In this document: positions 26,984 through 37,453 of the stretch, piece after piece
How positions within the stretch are numbered: the stretch's first letter is position 1
Layout of the letters: every line of letters begins with the position of its first letter
Notes under the pieces: model-generated
Database searches by the model: none
What the model was told of the DNA's origin: nothing
The model's input: only the letters and a program-made list of their open reading frames with translations
Assembly (NCBI GenBank): GCA_944326385.1
Contig: CALVDT010000080.1
Span: 1 to 64,000 of the forward strand
DNA length: 64,000 nt
Direction of reading: 5' to 3'
Origin: an uncultured Bacteroidales bacterium
GTDB taxonomy: Bacteria > Bacteroidota > Bacteroidia > Bacteroidales > UBA932
Position numbers and translations under genes: made by a program

Positions 26984-28078
26984 TCACAATGACGAAACTT
27001 TCCCGTCAGTTATCTTTACCGGGAATGAACCAGGGAATTCTTTTCTCAGTTTTCTGGACAGTTTCCTTGCCCTGTCGGCAGTCTGTTCCATGATCACATA
27101 TTTATAGACGTTCCCCGACTTCACGGCTACGGCATCATAGCCTTTGAAAGCCTTGTCTCCCGACGGAAGCCGTTTTCCCAGGACGAAAATCTGCACTCCG
27201 AAACCGGATGCAGGCTGTACTGCATGAGAATCCTGGACAGCGGCCGGCTGCTGAACAGGGGTCTCGGCGGAAAAGTCAAGGCTTTCATCGTACTTCTTCT
27301 TGAAAGTCTTGAAAGCGTTGAATAAAGTCTGTGCGATCTCCGTCCTCGAAGCCGGACTGTTCAGTATCTTCTGATCCGACGGATTCGACATGAAACCGAC
27401 TTCCACAAGGACTGCCGGCATTGTAGTACGCCAGAGTACCAGGAAAAGGTTCTGCGACACTCCCCTGCTGTGAGACACAGGGCCTTTCCGCATCTCCCTG
27501 TCAGCTTCGGCAGCGAACGAGAGGCTCTGCTCGTAATAGGCGTTCTGCATCAGGTTGAAGAAGATGAAGGATTCCGGATCGTTCGGATCGAAGCCCTGGT
27601 AATTGGTCGTGTAGTCGTCCTCCAGCATGATCACCGAATTCTCTCTCCGGCAGACCTCCTGGTTTGACGAGAATCTGTCGTTTCCGAGAATGTGTGTGGA
27701 GAATCCGTGGGCCTGGGATGAGGTCGTGGCATTGACATGGACGGAAATGAAGAGATTGGCATTATTTCTGTTGGCGATGTCTGCCCTCTCGTTCAGGGGG
27801 ACGAAGATATCGGTAGTGCGGGTGTATATGACCTTGACATCCGGATAGGCGGCACTTATCTTTGCCCCAAGCTTTCTGGCAATGTCGAGATTTATGTTCT
27901 TTTCCAATATGCGGCCGTCCCTGCTGACACATCCAGGGTCTTTCCCTCCGTGCCCTGCATCTATGACGACCGTCTTCAGCCGGAGGTCGCTGCCGTCCCC
28001 GGCGAGTACCGGGACAGTCCCCTGAACGGTGAAAGCCAATGCAAGCAGCCCGGCAGAGATATTCTGTAGAATATTCAT
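26984..28078 (-). CDS. N-acetylmuramoyl-L-alanine amidase (Amidase_3)
   Basis: 364 residues with a signal peptide (about 1-27). The zinc amidase domain covers about residues 34-260: VIDAGHGGKDPG (zinc His), ILEKNINLD (zinc Glu), FISVHVNAT (zinc His) and VLVEVGFMSN (catalytic Glu). A C-terminal segment (about 300-364) resembles a SPOR-like or related peptidoglycan-binding fold. It cuts the amide between MurNAc and the stem peptide during cell separation. It is divergent from lptD across an 79-base region and precedes the MCE gene. Confidence 0.93.
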   Translation of the reverse strand: MNILQNISAGLLALAFTVQGTVPVLAGDGSDLRLKTVVIDAGHGGKDPGCVSRDGRILEKNINLDIARKLGAKISAAYPDVKVIYTRTTDIFVPLNERADIANRNNANLFISVHVNATTSSQAHGFSTHILGNDRFSSNQEVCRRENSVIMLEDDYTTNYQGFDPNDPESFIFFNLMQNAYYEQSLSFAAEADREMRKGPVSHSRGVSQNLFLVLWRTTMPAVLVEVGFMSNPSDQKILNSPASRTEIAQTLFNAFKTFKKKYDESLDFSAETPVQQPAAVQDSHAVQPASGFGVQIFVLGKRLPSGDKAFKGYDAVAVKSGNVYKYVIMEQTADRARKLSRKLRKEFPGSFPVKITDGKVSSL

Positions 28079-28111
28079 TTTGGTAATATTCGAAAAATAG
28101 TTTTAACTTTG
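28079..28111 (+). promoter_or_regulatory. Promoter for lptD
   Basis: TTTG at 28079-28082, a 21-base spacer, and the -7 box TAACTTTG at 28104-28111. The ATG at 28158 lies about 43 bases downstream of the expected start site. Confidence 0.7.
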
Positions 28112-28157
28112 CATCTTGCAAAAATATGAAATATTTGCTGAATATAGAAGATATTTA

Positions 28158-30911
28158 ATGTCACAATATACCTCAGGTCCATTGAAAAGACACAGGGACA
28201 AACTGTTTCTCGCAGTAATCGTGATGCTGATACTCAGTTCCGTCACGGTTTCCTCGCAGGATGACAGAAGATCCCGGCGGAATCGCCAGAGAGCCGAGCG
28301 GATCGAAGCCAAGACCGATTCGCTGCCGGTTATAAGTGATTCCATGCAGGCGGTTCTGGACTCGACGGCACTGGCGGACTCCATAGCCAGACAGGACTCG
28401 CTGGAGATGCTGAGCAAAAGTTCGCTTGACCAGCCGGCATTCACTACCGCCAGAGATTCCATCATAGAGGACTTCACGGACGGTAAAAGGATGATCTACT
28501 ATTACGGTGACGTGAAGGTGAAGTACGGAGATATGGAGCTGTCCGCCGACTATATGGAATACGACATCCAGACAAAGACCGTATACGCGCGGGGGACGAA
28601 GGATTCCACCGGAGTGATAAACGGCATGCCGACCATGACACAGGGAGGCAAGTCCTACACCATGGAGGAGCTCCGCTACAATTTCGACACCGGCAAGGCC
28701 AGGATAAGCAACATGGTGACCCAGGAGCAGGACGGTATACTGCACGGGAAGAACATCAAGATGATGCCGGACAAGTCCATAAACATCACGAACGGGAAAT
28801 ACACTGTCTGCGATGCGGAACATCCTCACTATTACCTGCATCTTACGGCGGCGAAGGTGATGACAAAGCCTTCTCAGAAGACAGTCTTCGGACCTGCATA
28901 TCCGGTCATCGAGGACGTGCCGCTCTTCCCGGTGATACTTCCGTTCGGCTTCATCCCGAAAAGGCCGGACAGGGCGACAGGACTTCTCATGCCGACGTTC
29001 GGAGAGGAGGCGGCCCGAGGCTTCTACCTTAGGGATGCGGGAATGTACTTCGTCATCGGGGACTATTTCGACCTGTCCCTTACAGGTGATATCTACACCC
29101 TCGGCTCATGGAGTGTCCAGGTGGACTCCCGGTACAAGGTGAACTACAAGTGCAACGGTAATTTCTCCATAACCTACTCGAATGACCAGACGGGAGAGAA
29201 AGGAAGTACGGACTTCATGCAGATGAGGAACTTCGGTGTAAGATGGAGCCATTCCCAGGATTCCAAGGCCAGACCGGGAACCTCGTTCAGCGCTTCCGTG
29301 AACTTCTCCAGCCCGTCGAACAGCCGGTACAACTCCACATCCGTAAACGAAGCGCTCCAGAACCAGATATCGTCGTCCATATCATATTCAAAGAACTGGA
29401 ACGGCAAGTTCAACCTGTCCGTCAATGCCCTGCACAGCCAGAACTCGATAGACAGCTCCTACTCCTTCACCCTTCCTAACCTGACATTCTCAGTCAGCCG
29501 CTTCTATCCGTTCAAAAGGAAGAACAGGGTCGGCAAGGAAAGATTCTACGAGCAGTTCTCGCTCGGATACAGCACCACACTGCAGAACAAGATCAACTTC
29601 AAGGCGTCGGAGTTCAATCAGCCGGGATTCCTGGACAAGTTCCAGAACGGCATGACCCACAACTTCCAGATAGGACTTCCGAATTTCACTCTGTTCAAAT
29701 ACATAAACTTCACACCGAGCATAAGCTACGGCATGAACTGGTATTTCAATACCACGCACAGGGAGTACAACGCCGATACAGGGCGCGTCGAGGAAGTGAA
29801 AGGCAAGCAGTTCAGCACTTTCGGGGCTACGCACACGTATTCGGGAAGCCTGTCCATGAACACGAGGCTCTACGGTCTGTTCAACTTCGGCAAGCACCGG
29901 AAGATCCAGGCCATAAGGCATGTGATATCGCCATCTATATCATTCTCGTTCAGTCCGGAAAAAGGAAAGTACTTCAACGGCTGGAGGACATTGAACTATG
30001 TGGATGCCAACGGTGTCCAGCAGAGCGTCGACTACAACATATACGCCGGTCAGCTGTACTCTCCTCCAGGGAAGGGCAAGACAGCCTCGATGAACCTGTC
30101 CATAGGGAACAATCTCGAAGCCAAGGTCCGCGATCTGAGGGATACGACCGGGAAAGGAGAGAAAAAGATCAAGCTCATCGATCAGCTTACCATCAACACA
30201 GGCTATAACTTCCTGGCGGATTCGCTGAATCTCAGCAATATCGGCATTTCCATGTCCACTTCCGTATTCGGGAAGATCGGTATAAGCGCCAACGTCAACC
30301 TCGACCCTTATGCCGTCGACGAGAAAGGCCGGAAATACAACAAGTTCAACGTCCAGACCCAGGGATGGGCAAAACCTGTAAGGCTGACCAATGCCAGTGC
30401 TTCCCTGTCCTACTCGCTTTCAGGAGAAGGCAAGATAGACGGCAACGACGGAAGCGCCCAGGCTGGAGGCAATCCTGCATCGGACTACACGAGGATCTAC
30501 TACCACCCTGTCACCGGTGAATATATCCCGGGAGGATGGCTGTACTACATGAATCCTAACGCACCGTGGTCCGTGAACTTCAACTATTCCTACAGTTACA
30601 GCCGGTCATACCAGTATTCCAACGGACAGCTTATCACGAACCATCGCCACAACCAGACCTTGGGAGTCTCCGGGAACGTGAAGCTGACCCCTGCATTGTC
30701 CATAAACCTGTCGACGAACTTCGACATCATGGCGTTCAGGATGTCGACCACCCAGTTGAGCGCCACATACGACCTGCATTGCTTCAACATAACGTTCTCA
30801 TGGATTCCTAACGGAAAATGGGAGTCATGGTCGTTCAAGATTGCAGCCAATGCAGCAGCCCTTTCCGACCTGCTCAGGTTCAAGAAAAGCACCAGCTACT
30901 GGGATAACTGA
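28158..30911 (+). CDS. LptD-like outer-membrane LPS assembly protein
   Basis: 917 residues from the ATG at 28158; an in-frame TTG at 28116 is less likely. A signal peptide (about residues 10-34, [19 protein letters not shown]) precedes an OstA/LptA-like beta-jellyroll region (about 100-260: [31 protein letters not shown]). A long beta-barrel with many aromatic-ended strands follows. This is the LptD organisation used to place lipopolysaccharide in the outer leaflet. Bacteroidota versions are divergent, so the call rests on architecture rather than on a short motif. It has its own promoter. Confidence 0.85.
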   Translation: MSQYTSGPLKRHRDKLFLAVIVMLILSSVTVSSQDDRRSRRNRQRAERIEAKTDSLPVISDSMQAVLDSTALADSIARQDSLEMLSKSSLDQPAFTTARDSIIEDFTDGKRMIYYYGDVKVKYGDMELSADYMEYDIQTKTVYARGTKDSTGVINGMPTMTQGGKSYTMEELRYNFDTGKARISNMVTQEQDGILHGKNIKMMPDKSINITNGKYTVCDAEHPHYYLHLTAAKVMTKPSQKTVFGPAYPVIEDVPLFPVILPFGFIPKRPDRATGLLMPTFGEEAARGFYLRDAGMYFVIGDYFDLSLTGDIYTLGSWSVQVDSRYKVNYKCNGNFSITYSNDQTGEKGSTDFMQMRNFGVRWSHSQDSKARPGTSFSASVNFSSPSNSRYNSTSVNEALQNQISSSISYSKNWNGKFNLSVNALHSQNSIDSSYSFTLPNLTFSVSRFYPFKRKNRVGKERFYEQFSLGYSTTLQNKINFKASEFNQPGFLDKFQNGMTHNFQIGLPNFTLFKYINFTPSISYGMNWYFNTTHREYNADTGRVEEVKGKQFSTFGATHTYSGSLSMNTRLYGLFNFGKHRKIQAIRHVISPSISFSFSPEKGKYFNGWRTLNYVDANGVQQSVDYNIYAGQLYSPPGKGKTASMNLSIGNNLEAKVRDLRDTTGKGEKKIKLIDQLTINTGYNFLADSLNLSNIGISMSTSVFGKIGISANVNLDPYAVDEKGRKYNKFNVQTQGWAKPVRLTNASASLSYSLSGEGKIDGNDGSAQAGGNPASDYTRIYYHPVTGEYIPGGWLYYMNPNAPWSVNFNYSYSYSRSYQYSNGQLITNHRHNQTLGVSGNVKLTPALSINLSTNFDIMAFRMSTTQLSATYDLHCFNITFSWIPNGKWESWSFKIAANAAALSDLLRFKKSTSYWDN

Positions 30912-30929
30912 CGATTCCGGCACAACTTG

Positions 30930-30960
30930 TTTGGAATTAATCCGCGATTTGCTATATTTG
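30930..30960 (+). promoter_or_regulatory. Consensus promoter for rho
   Basis: TTTG at 30930-30933, exactly 19 bases, then TATATTTG at 30953-30960. The transcript would have a leader of about 100 bases before the rho ATG at 31066, room for feedback control of rho; no clear hairpin-plus-U terminator was seen in it. Confidence 0.8.
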
Positions 30961-31065
30961 CAAAGTCTTTCGGAAAAATTCTCGAATTTAAGGAACTGTC
31001 TTAATCCTTTTTGCTCAGTTTCTGAATCATTTGAACATAACCCGTTGAATATTTTTACTGTAAAC

Positions 31066-32898
31066 ATGCACAATATTTTCGATTTGAACGAAATGGATCT
31101 GGAACAGGTCCGCGACATCGCCAAGGAGCTCGGCATCCACATCAACAAGAAAATGGAGAAAAAGGATATAGCATACCTTATCCTTGACAAGGAAGCAGCA
31201 ATAAATGCCCAGACGGCACCGGAAAAGCCTAAACGCGGCCGCCCGAGGAAGCAGCAGCCGCAGAACGCCCCTGTCACGGCTGAAGATACTGACAGGACAG
31301 CAGACCGGAAGACGGCAAAGGATACCACCGGCCAAGCCCAGCCGACCCAGCCTGTCGAAGAACAGGCTCCTGAAAAGAAGACCAGAGGCAGGAGAGGACC
31401 GAAAAAACGTGCAGAAGAGCAGGCAAACGACACGCCTGCCGTCCAGACGGAAGTGAAGGAGGAAGCCAGGGAGCAGCCTGCGCAGGTGACAGGCAAAAAA
31501 AGGAATACAAGGAAGGGGGCGGAAAAAGAGGCTGTAAAGACTGCCGCCGCTGAAGTCCGGCAGGAAGCCCCTGTTGCAGAGCAGAAGCCGGTACAGGACA
31601 CAATACAGGGAACAGTACAGGCACCTGCCGAGAGCTGGCCGATGCCTGCCCCTGCAAAAAGGGCAAGAATCCAGAGAGCCGAGAACAGGCCGTTGGAAGC
31701 CGAGCCGGTGAACACAAATGAAAACCCGCGTTTCCAGCAAAGGCCGCAGCCTCGCCAGAAAATCGAGTTCGACGGTGTAGTGGAAGCTACCGGAGTGCTT
31801 GAAATCATGCCTGACGGTTACGGTTTCCTCCGCTCCTCTGACTATAATTACCTGAACTCCCCTGACGACATATACGTCTCCGTCGGACAGATAAAGACCA
31901 ACGCACTCAAGACAGGAGACACGGTAACGGGAGAAATCAGGCCGCCACGCGAAGGCGACAAATACTTCCCGCTCGTCAAGATAAAATATGTGAACGGACG
32001 TACCCCTGAATTCATCCGGGACAGGATTCCTTTCGACTTCCTCACCCCTCTCTTCCCTGACGAGAAATTCAATCTCCTCGGCAACGGACACAATGACCTG
32101 TCCTGCCGCGTAGTGGATATGTTCACCCCTATAGGAAAAGGCCAGAGAGGACTTATAGTCGCACAGCCGAAGACCGGTAAGACCATGCTGCTCAAATCCA
32201 TCGCAAATGCCATAGCAGACAACCACCCTGAAGTCTACATGATCGTCCTCCTTATCGACGAGCGTCCGGAGGAAGTCACAGACATGGCGCGCAGCGTAAA
32301 GGCAGAGGTCGTGGCATCGACATTCGACGAACCTGCGGAAAAACACGTGAAAGTGGCGAACATGGTTCTGGAAAAAGCCAAGAGACTGGTGGAATGCGGC
32401 CATGATGTGGTGATTTTCCTTGACTCCATCACTCGTCTTGCGCGTGCATACAACACCGTACAGCCGGCATCAGGCAAGGTCCTCTCAGGAGGTGTGGACG
32501 CAAATGCCCTCCACCGGCCAAAGAGATTCTTCGGAGCTGCAAGGAACATCGAGAACGGCGGCTCCCTGACCATCCTTGCCACAGCACTGACAGACACCGG
32601 CTCCAAGATGGACGACGTGATATTCGAAGAGTTCAAAGGAACAGGAAACATGGAGCTGCAGCTCGACAGGAAACTGGCCAACAAGCGCATATTCCCTGCC
32701 GTAGATGTGACCATGAGCAGCACGCGGCGTGATGACCTGCTCTACACCCAGGAGCAGAGCAACAGAATATGGATACTCAGGAACTATCTTGCCGACATGA
32801 ACTCGGTGGAAGCCATGGAATTCCTCAAAGACCGTCTCGAGAAGACCGTGTCAAACGAAGAATTCTTCGCGACGATGAACGGTGACAGGCTTCAGTAG
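31066..32898 (+). CDS. rho: Transcription termination factor Rho with long N-terminal insertion
   Basis: 610 residues from the ATG at 31066 ([12 protein letters not shown]); the frame is open further upstream, but the promoter lies within that extension. Rho N-terminal domain residues 1-45 are followed by a charged, Lys/Glu/Pro/Gln-rich insertion (about 45-220). Then come the RNA-binding cold-shock-like domain ([15 protein letters not shown]) and the ATPase core with Walker A ([13 protein letters not shown]) and the Q-loop region (DEFKGTGN-like [11 protein letters not shown]). The insertion makes it much longer than the 419-residue E. coli protein; such insertions are known in Bacteroidota Rho. 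The MATE gene overlaps its end. Confidence 0.95.
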   Translation: MHNIFDLNEMDLEQVRDIAKELGIHINKKMEKKDIAYLILDKEAAINAQTAPEKPKRGRPRKQQPQNAPVTAEDTDRTADRKTAKDTTGQAQPTQPVEEQAPEKKTRGRRGPKKRAEEQANDTPAVQTEVKEEAREQPAQVTGKKRNTRKGAEKEAVKTAAAEVRQEAPVAEQKPVQDTIQGTVQAPAESWPMPAPAKRARIQRAENRPLEAEPVNTNENPRFQQRPQPRQKIEFDGVVEATGVLEIMPDGYGFLRSSDYNYLNSPDDIYVSVGQIKTNALKTGDTVTGEIRPPREGDKYFPLVKIKYVNGRTPEFIRDRIPFDFLTPLFPDEKFNLLGNGHNDLSCRVVDMFTPIGKGQRGLIVAQPKTGKTMLLKSIANAIADNHPEVYMIVLLIDERPEEVTDMARSVKAEVVASTFDEPAEKHVKVANMVLEKAKRLVECGHDVVIFLDSITRLARAYNTVQPASGKVLSGGVDANALHRPKRFFGAARNIENGGSLTILATALTDTGSKMDDVIFEEFKGTGNMELQLDRKLANKRIFPAVDVTMSSTRRDDLLYTQEQSNRIWILRNYLADMNSVEAMEFLKDRLEKTVSNEEFFATMNGDRLQ

Positions 32899-34222
32899 AA
32901 ACACCAGGCATTACGGCCAGCTTATAAGTCTCGGGCTGCCTATAATCATAGGGCAGCTCGGGATTATTCTTGTCAGCTTCGCGGATACCATCATGGTGGG
33001 GCATTACAGGACAGCGGATCTGGCGGCTGCAAGTTTCGTGAACAATGTGTTCAATCTCGTGATAATCTTCTCCACGGGATTCTCTTACGGACTTACCCCC
33101 GTAGTCGGGGAACTTTACGGGAAATCACGACACAGTGAAATCGGGAAAGTGCTGAAGAACAGCCTTGCCACGAATTTTCTCATATCTCTCATCCTGGTTG
33201 CCGTGATGACTGTCCTCTATTTCAATGTGGACAAGCTCGGACAGCCTGAAGAGCTCCTGCCGCTGATACGCCCTTATTATCTCGTACTTCTGGTCTCGCT
33301 CGTTCCAATCCTGCTTTTCAATGCATTCAAACAGTTCGCTGACGGCATCACGGACACGGTCACGCCGATGTGGATATTGCTTTCAGGGAATGTACTGAAC
33401 ATATTCGGGAACTGGTGTCTCATATTCGGTAAATGCGGATGCCCGGAAATGGGCCTTCTCGGAGCAGGAATCTCCACCCTTGTCTCCCGTATCTTCACAC
33501 TGATCCTGTTTGCAGGCATCTTCATGTTTTCATCCAGATACGCCGGATACAGGAAAGGTTTCTCGGAAGGAAGACTCGACCGGTCAGATTTCAGGACCTT
33601 GAACAGACTCGGATGGCCCGTAGGCCTGCAGATGGGCATGGAGACCGGTTCATTCAGCATAGCCACTGTCATGGTGGGCTGGCTCGGTACGATATCCCTT
33701 GCAGCCCATCAGGTAATGCTTACAGTAGGGCAGCTTGGCTTCATGCTGTATTACGGCATGGCAGCAGCCATCGCAGTGAGGACAAGCTATTTTCTCGGAC
33801 AGAAGGACTATGCGAATGTAAGGAATTCCGCAGGAGCAGGATTCAGACTCATCATGATAATGGCGGCAATGGTCTCTGCAGTAATATTCCTGGCACGGAA
33901 ACATATCGGCGGACTGTTTTCAGAGAGCGGGGAAGTCGGACTGACGGTGGCACAACTGGTGATACCGTTCATCATCTACCAGTTCGGAGACGGACTGCAA
34001 TGTGCGTATTCAAATGCATTGAGGGGGATTTCCGACGTGAAACCTGTGGTTCTGATAGCTTTTCTTGCTTATTTTGTCATTTCCCTGCCGGCAGGCTATG
34101 TTTTCGGCTTTGTCCTGGGATGGGGACTTCCCGGAATCTGGATGTCATTCCCTCTCGGGCTGACCAGCGCCGGTATCATGTTCTATCTGAGGTTCCGCCA
34201 CACCATGGCACAAAAAAAATGA
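32882..34222 (+). CDS. MATE-family multidrug/Na+ antiporter
   Basis: 446 residues, about 12 predicted membrane helices, with the MATE opening [29 protein letters not shown] and a mirrored second half ([26 protein letters not shown]). It exports drugs or other cations in exchange for Na+ or H+. The only suitable start is a GTG at 32882, lying 17 bases inside the end of rho, so translation is probably coupled to rho. The substrate is not predictable. Confidence 0.9.
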   Translation: MTGFSRNTRHYGQLISLGLPIIIGQLGIILVSFADTIMVGHYRTADLAAASFVNNVFNLVIIFSTGFSYGLTPVVGELYGKSRHSEIGKVLKNSLATNFLISLILVAVMTVLYFNVDKLGQPEELLPLIRPYYLVLLVSLVPILLFNAFKQFADGITDTVTPMWILLSGNVLNIFGNWCLIFGKCGCPEMGLLGAGISTLVSRIFTLILFAGIFMFSSRYAGYRKGFSEGRLDRSDFRTLNRLGWPVGLQMGMETGSFSIATVMVGWLGTISLAAHQVMLTVGQLGFMLYYGMAAAIAVRTSYFLGQKDYANVRNSAGAGFRLIMIMAAMVSAVIFLARKHIGGLFSESGEVGLTVAQLVIPFIIYQFGDGLQCAYSNALRGISDVKPVVLIAFLAYFVISLPAGYVFGFVLGWGLPGIWMSFPLGLTSAGIMFYLRFRHTMAQKK

Positions 34223-34292
34223 GAATCGACACTCACGTGCAGACCCTCATACTAACCACATAATTAATAACACTAAAACTAATAACCAACAT

Positions 34293-34323
34293 GCTGTGAA
34301 GTTTTGGAGAACTTCCGAACAGC
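34293..34323. terminator. Hairpin between convergent MATE and topB genes
   Basis: GCTGT-GAAGTT pairs with AACTTC-(CGA)-ACAGC around a TTGGAG loop. It sits between two convergent genes, where a two-way terminator is expected. No strong U-tract follows on the plus strand; the minus side is moderately T-rich. Weak call. Confidence 0.35.
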
Positions 34324-34400
34324 ACGTCTAATCTATTATCAATAACCGTGCCAAAGACTCAAGAAAACGGAAAAACATGCATTTCCGATGTCTGACAGGC

Positions 34401-36206
34401 TCAGGAATTATCCGAAAGCACGTTCATGACGATATTTCTCGCCATTTCCTTCAGCTCCCCAATGAATTCCCCTGCCTGATAGGTCCCGGATTCTATCATA
34501 CGGAGTTTCTTCTCCCACATTCCGGTCAGTTCGGCACTTTTCAGCAGTTCCTCATGTATCGTACCGATGAGCTCTTTTCCTGTTCTGGTCGGGTACAGGC
34601 TTTTCCTCTCCTTCCTGATATAGTCGCGCTTGAAGAGCGTCTCAATGATGGCCGCCCTCGTGGAAGGACGACCTATTCCATTCTCCTTCAATGCATCACG
34701 TAGTTCATCATTGTCGACAAGCTTTCCGGCAGTCTCCATGGCGCGAAGCAGGGTGGCCTCTGTATAGGGCTTCGGAGGAGTCGTCCACGTCTCCTTGAGC
34801 TGCGGTTCGTGCGGGCCGCTCTCCCCTGTCCTGAACTCAGGAAGCACTGTATCATCCTGGCCGCTGCCCGGCTTCCCGTCCTGACCGGGCTCGTCTGCAA
34901 CAGAGCCGTCGGCATTGTCCTGCGAAGCAAGGACGACACGCCATCCGGGCTTGACTATCCGCTTGCCGGTGGCTTTGAACTCGATTTCAGCTGTTTTTCC
35001 GGTCACTGTCGTCGTAGATAATTCACAGTCGGGGTAGAAAGCGGATATGAACCGTCTTGCCACCAGGTCATAGACCTTTCTCTCTTCGGGAGTCAGATTC
35101 ATGGCCGGAACTCCTGTCGGGATGATGGCATGATGGTCGGTAACCTTGGAATTGTCGAACACCTTCTTGCTCTTGGGGAGTTTCCTGCCATTGAGCGGTT
35201 CGACAAGAGACTCGTAGCCTTTGAGTCCGGCAAGTACGGACGGGACTTTCGGGTATATGTCATCGCTCAGGAAAGTGGTGTCTACCCTCGGATATGTGGT
35301 GGCTTTCTTCTCATACAGGGACTGGATGAGCTTGAGCGTGGAATCGGCGCTGAAAGAGAATTTCCTGTTGCACTCCACCTGCAGCGAAGTCAGGTCGAAG
35401 AGTCTCGGAGGAGCCTCCTTGCCCTTCTTCTCGGTCACGCCGGTCACCGTAAAATCCTGTCCGCTGACTTTCGCCAGGAAATCCTCGCCTTCCTCACGGC
35501 TGTCGAACTTTCCCTTGGATGAGGAGAATGTCACTCCACGGTAGACTGTCTTCAGCTCCCAATATGGCGAAGGCACGAAATTGTCGATCTCGGCCTGCCT
35601 GTTCACTATCATGGCAAGTGTAGGCGTCTGCACCCTTCCTATCGACAGGACCTGCCTGTTTTGCGCATATCTGAGCGTGTACAGGCGGGTGGCATTGATT
35701 CCGAGAATCCAGTCGCCGATAGCCCTGGCCAGCCCGGCCTCATAAAGATTCCTGAACTCCGACTCCGGTTTCAGATGACTGAACCCCTCACGTATGGATT
35801 CTTCGGTAAGCGATGATATCCACAGCCGCTTCACAGGGCACTTGACTCCGGCCTTCAGCATCACCCAGCGCTGGATAAGCTCCCCCTCCTGCCCGGCATC
35901 TCCGCAGTTTATAATCTCATCGGCATTCTGCATGAGACCTTTTATAATATTGAACTGACTGACATATGTCTCGTTGTCGATCAGCTTTATTCCGAACCTC
36001 GGGGGTATGACAGGGAGGGAAGAAAGCATCCACATCTTCCATTGCGGATTATAGTCATGAGGCTCCTTCAGAGTGCAGAGGTGGCCGAAGGTCCATGTCA
36101 CCTGGTAACCGTTCCCCTCAAGATACCCCTGCATCTTCCTGGTAGCCCCCAGGACACCTGCTATCTCTCTCGCCACACTCGGCTTCTCTGCTATGCAAAC
36201 TATCAT
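34401..36206 (-). CDS. topB: DNA topoisomerase III (type IA)
   Basis: 601 residues from the ATG at 36206 (MIVCIAEKPSVAREIAGVLG); upstream in-frame starts add a stretch unlike the family. An N-terminal Toprim domain (IAEKPSVA; INCGDAGQEGELIQR with the acidic triad) is followed by the strand-passage domain, in which the active-site tyrosine is expected in the segment YALRYAQNRQVLSIGRVQTPTL-like (here ATRLYTLRYAQNRQVLSIGRVQTPT). A flexible acidic/Gly-rich linker near residues 455-500 interrupts the C-terminal part. No Cys4 zinc ribbon follows. It decatenates and relaxes negatively supercoiled DNA. Monocistronic and convergent with the MATE gene. Confidence 0.92.
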   Translation of the reverse strand: MIVCIAEKPSVAREIAGVLGATRKMQGYLEGNGYQVTWTFGHLCTLKEPHDYNPQWKMWMLSSLPVIPPRFGIKLIDNETYVSQFNIIKGLMQNADEIINCGDAGQEGELIQRWVMLKAGVKCPVKRLWISSLTEESIREGFSHLKPESEFRNLYEAGLARAIGDWILGINATRLYTLRYAQNRQVLSIGRVQTPTLAMIVNRQAEIDNFVPSPYWELKTVYRGVTFSSSKGKFDSREEGEDFLAKVSGQDFTVTGVTEKKGKEAPPRLFDLTSLQVECNRKFSFSADSTLKLIQSLYEKKATTYPRVDTTFLSDDIYPKVPSVLAGLKGYESLVEPLNGRKLPKSKKVFDNSKVTDHHAIIPTGVPAMNLTPEERKVYDLVARRFISAFYPDCELSTTTVTGKTAEIEFKATGKRIVKPGWRVVLASQDNADGSVADEPGQDGKPGSGQDDTVLPEFRTGESGPHEPQLKETWTTPPKPYTEATLLRAMETAGKLVDNDELRDALKENGIGRPSTRAAIIETLFKRDYIRKERKSLYPTRTGKELIGTIHEELLKSAELTGMWEKKLRMIESGTYQAGEFIGELKEMARNIVMNVLSDNS

Positions 36207-36300
36207 AATCCGTCTGTCTTTGACCTCTGCCAAAATTCTCCAGGCCAAAATTACTTCAAAATTTGTCAACGGCAAACCGGCAGGCAAAAAATATTATTCC

Positions 36301-36308
36301 TATCTTTG
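36301..36308 (+). promoter_or_regulatory. -7 box (TATCTTTG) for the thioredoxin-like lipoprotein operon
   Basis: An exact TAnnTTTG match 35 bases before the ATG at 36344. No TTTG lies at the right distance upstream. Confidence 0.5.
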
Positions 36309-36343
36309 TATGATTAATGGATCATTTTAAGACAAAATAAAAG

Positions 36344-37453
36344 ATGAAAAGAATTGTAAAGGCAGCTGCAGCCGTATCAGCAGCACTCGCAGGACTCGCT
36401 GCTCTCAGCAGCTGCAACAACGGGAAACAGATTTCCGGAACATTTTCAGATATCCAGAATGACTCCCTCGCCTTTTACCTTTATGAACCGGCCGGAGAAT
36501 GTGTACTTGCCGACACAGTCGTGGCGCAGAACGGGAATTTCGAGATAAGCTTCAAGGATACCGCCGTGTTCCTGGCCTACATTTTCCCGCTTGACCATAA
36601 TGGACAGCCAAACCCTGCATTCATCCTTCCGGGAGAGAAATTGAAGGTGTCAGGAACTGCGGACGCCCCTGTATACAGCGGGACTGAAATATATGACGGG
36701 CTCGCCGGTTTCCATGGATTCCAGGAGATACAGGACGAATTCGAGGCACTGTTCGAGAAGAACAGGACTGTCGCCGAGGATGACATCGTAGGGCTGCAGA
36801 ATCTGAATGCCGCTCATGAAGCGCTTGTCGCAAAAAGGGACAGCATTTACAGTGAATACATAAAGAACAATCCGAATTCCCTGACATCCGGCTATCTTAC
36901 ACTGTTCATGAATCCTGAAGCAGGGCTTGAATCATACGGACGTCTCGGTGATAAGGTGAAGAAAAGTTCCATGGGCTCTTTCCTTTCATACATTGCTGAA
37001 GCATACAAGGGATTGGTAGAGAAGGAGAAGAACAAAGCCAATGTCCAGCCTGGCAAACCGGCACCGGAATTCTGCCTCAAGGACATGGACGGGAACGAGA
37101 GGACTCTCGCCTCTTTCAGGGGCAAATACGTGCTGCTCGACTTCTGGGGCGAATGGTGCTACTGGTGCATGAAAGGTATGCCTGACATGAAGAAATATTA
37201 TGACAAATACAGCAGCAAGATCGAATTCGTGGGTATAAACTGCCGCGACTCGGAAGAGACCTGGAAGAAGACCGTAAAGGAGCAGGGGCTCAAATGGACC
37301 AACCTCTATAACGGCAACGGGGAAGAGATACTTGTCAAATATGCAGTACAGGGCTTCCCTACCAAGGTCCTGATAGACAAGGACGGGAACATAGTGGATG
37401 TCTTCGTGGGAGAAAGCGAGGACCTCTACAACAAACTTGACGAACTTTTCTAA
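36344..37453 (+). CDS. Lipoprotein with DUF4369-like and thioredoxin domains
   Basis: 369 residues. The type II signal peptide has lipid cysteine 24 (ALSSC). Residues 28-130 resemble the DUF4369 beta-rich domain common in Bacteroidota. Residues about 225-369 are an AhpC/TSA/TlpA-like thioredoxin domain with the redox pair in W-C272-Y-W-C275 and a cis-Pro segment (QGFPTKVLI). It probably sits in the periplasm as a disulfide reductase or oxidase. The C-Y-W-C dipeptide is unusual (CxxC is often C-G/P-P-C or C-x-P-C), which may shift its redox potential. First gene of a three-gene operon; the next starts on the very next base. Confidence 0.88.
   Translation: MKRIVKAAAAVSAALAGLAALSSCNNGKQISGTFSDIQNDSLAFYLYEPAGECVLADTVVAQNGNFEISFKDTAVFLAYIFPLDHNGQPNPAFILPGEKLKVSGTADAPVYSGTEIYDGLAGFHGFQEIQDEFEALFEKNRTVAEDDIVGLQNLNAAHEALVAKRDSIYSEYIKNNPNSLTSGYLTLFMNPEAGLESYGRLGDKVKKSSMGSFLSYIAEAYKGLVEKEKNKANVQPGKPAPEFCLKDMDGNERTLASFRGKYVLLDFWGEWCYWCMKGMPDMKKYYDKYSSKIEFVGINCRDSEETWKKTVKEQGLKWTNLYNGNGEEILVKYAVQGFPTKVLIDKDGNIVDVFVGESEDLYNKLDELF

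Noticed and set aside
28116..28157. Upstream in-frame TTG start for lptD
   Set aside because: It begins right after the -7 box and adds residues before a good signal peptide; the ATG at 28158 fits better.
31027..32403. Long minus-strand open frame over rho (458 codons)
   Set aside because: Cys/Arg/Leu-rich composition with no recognisable domain; shadow of rho.
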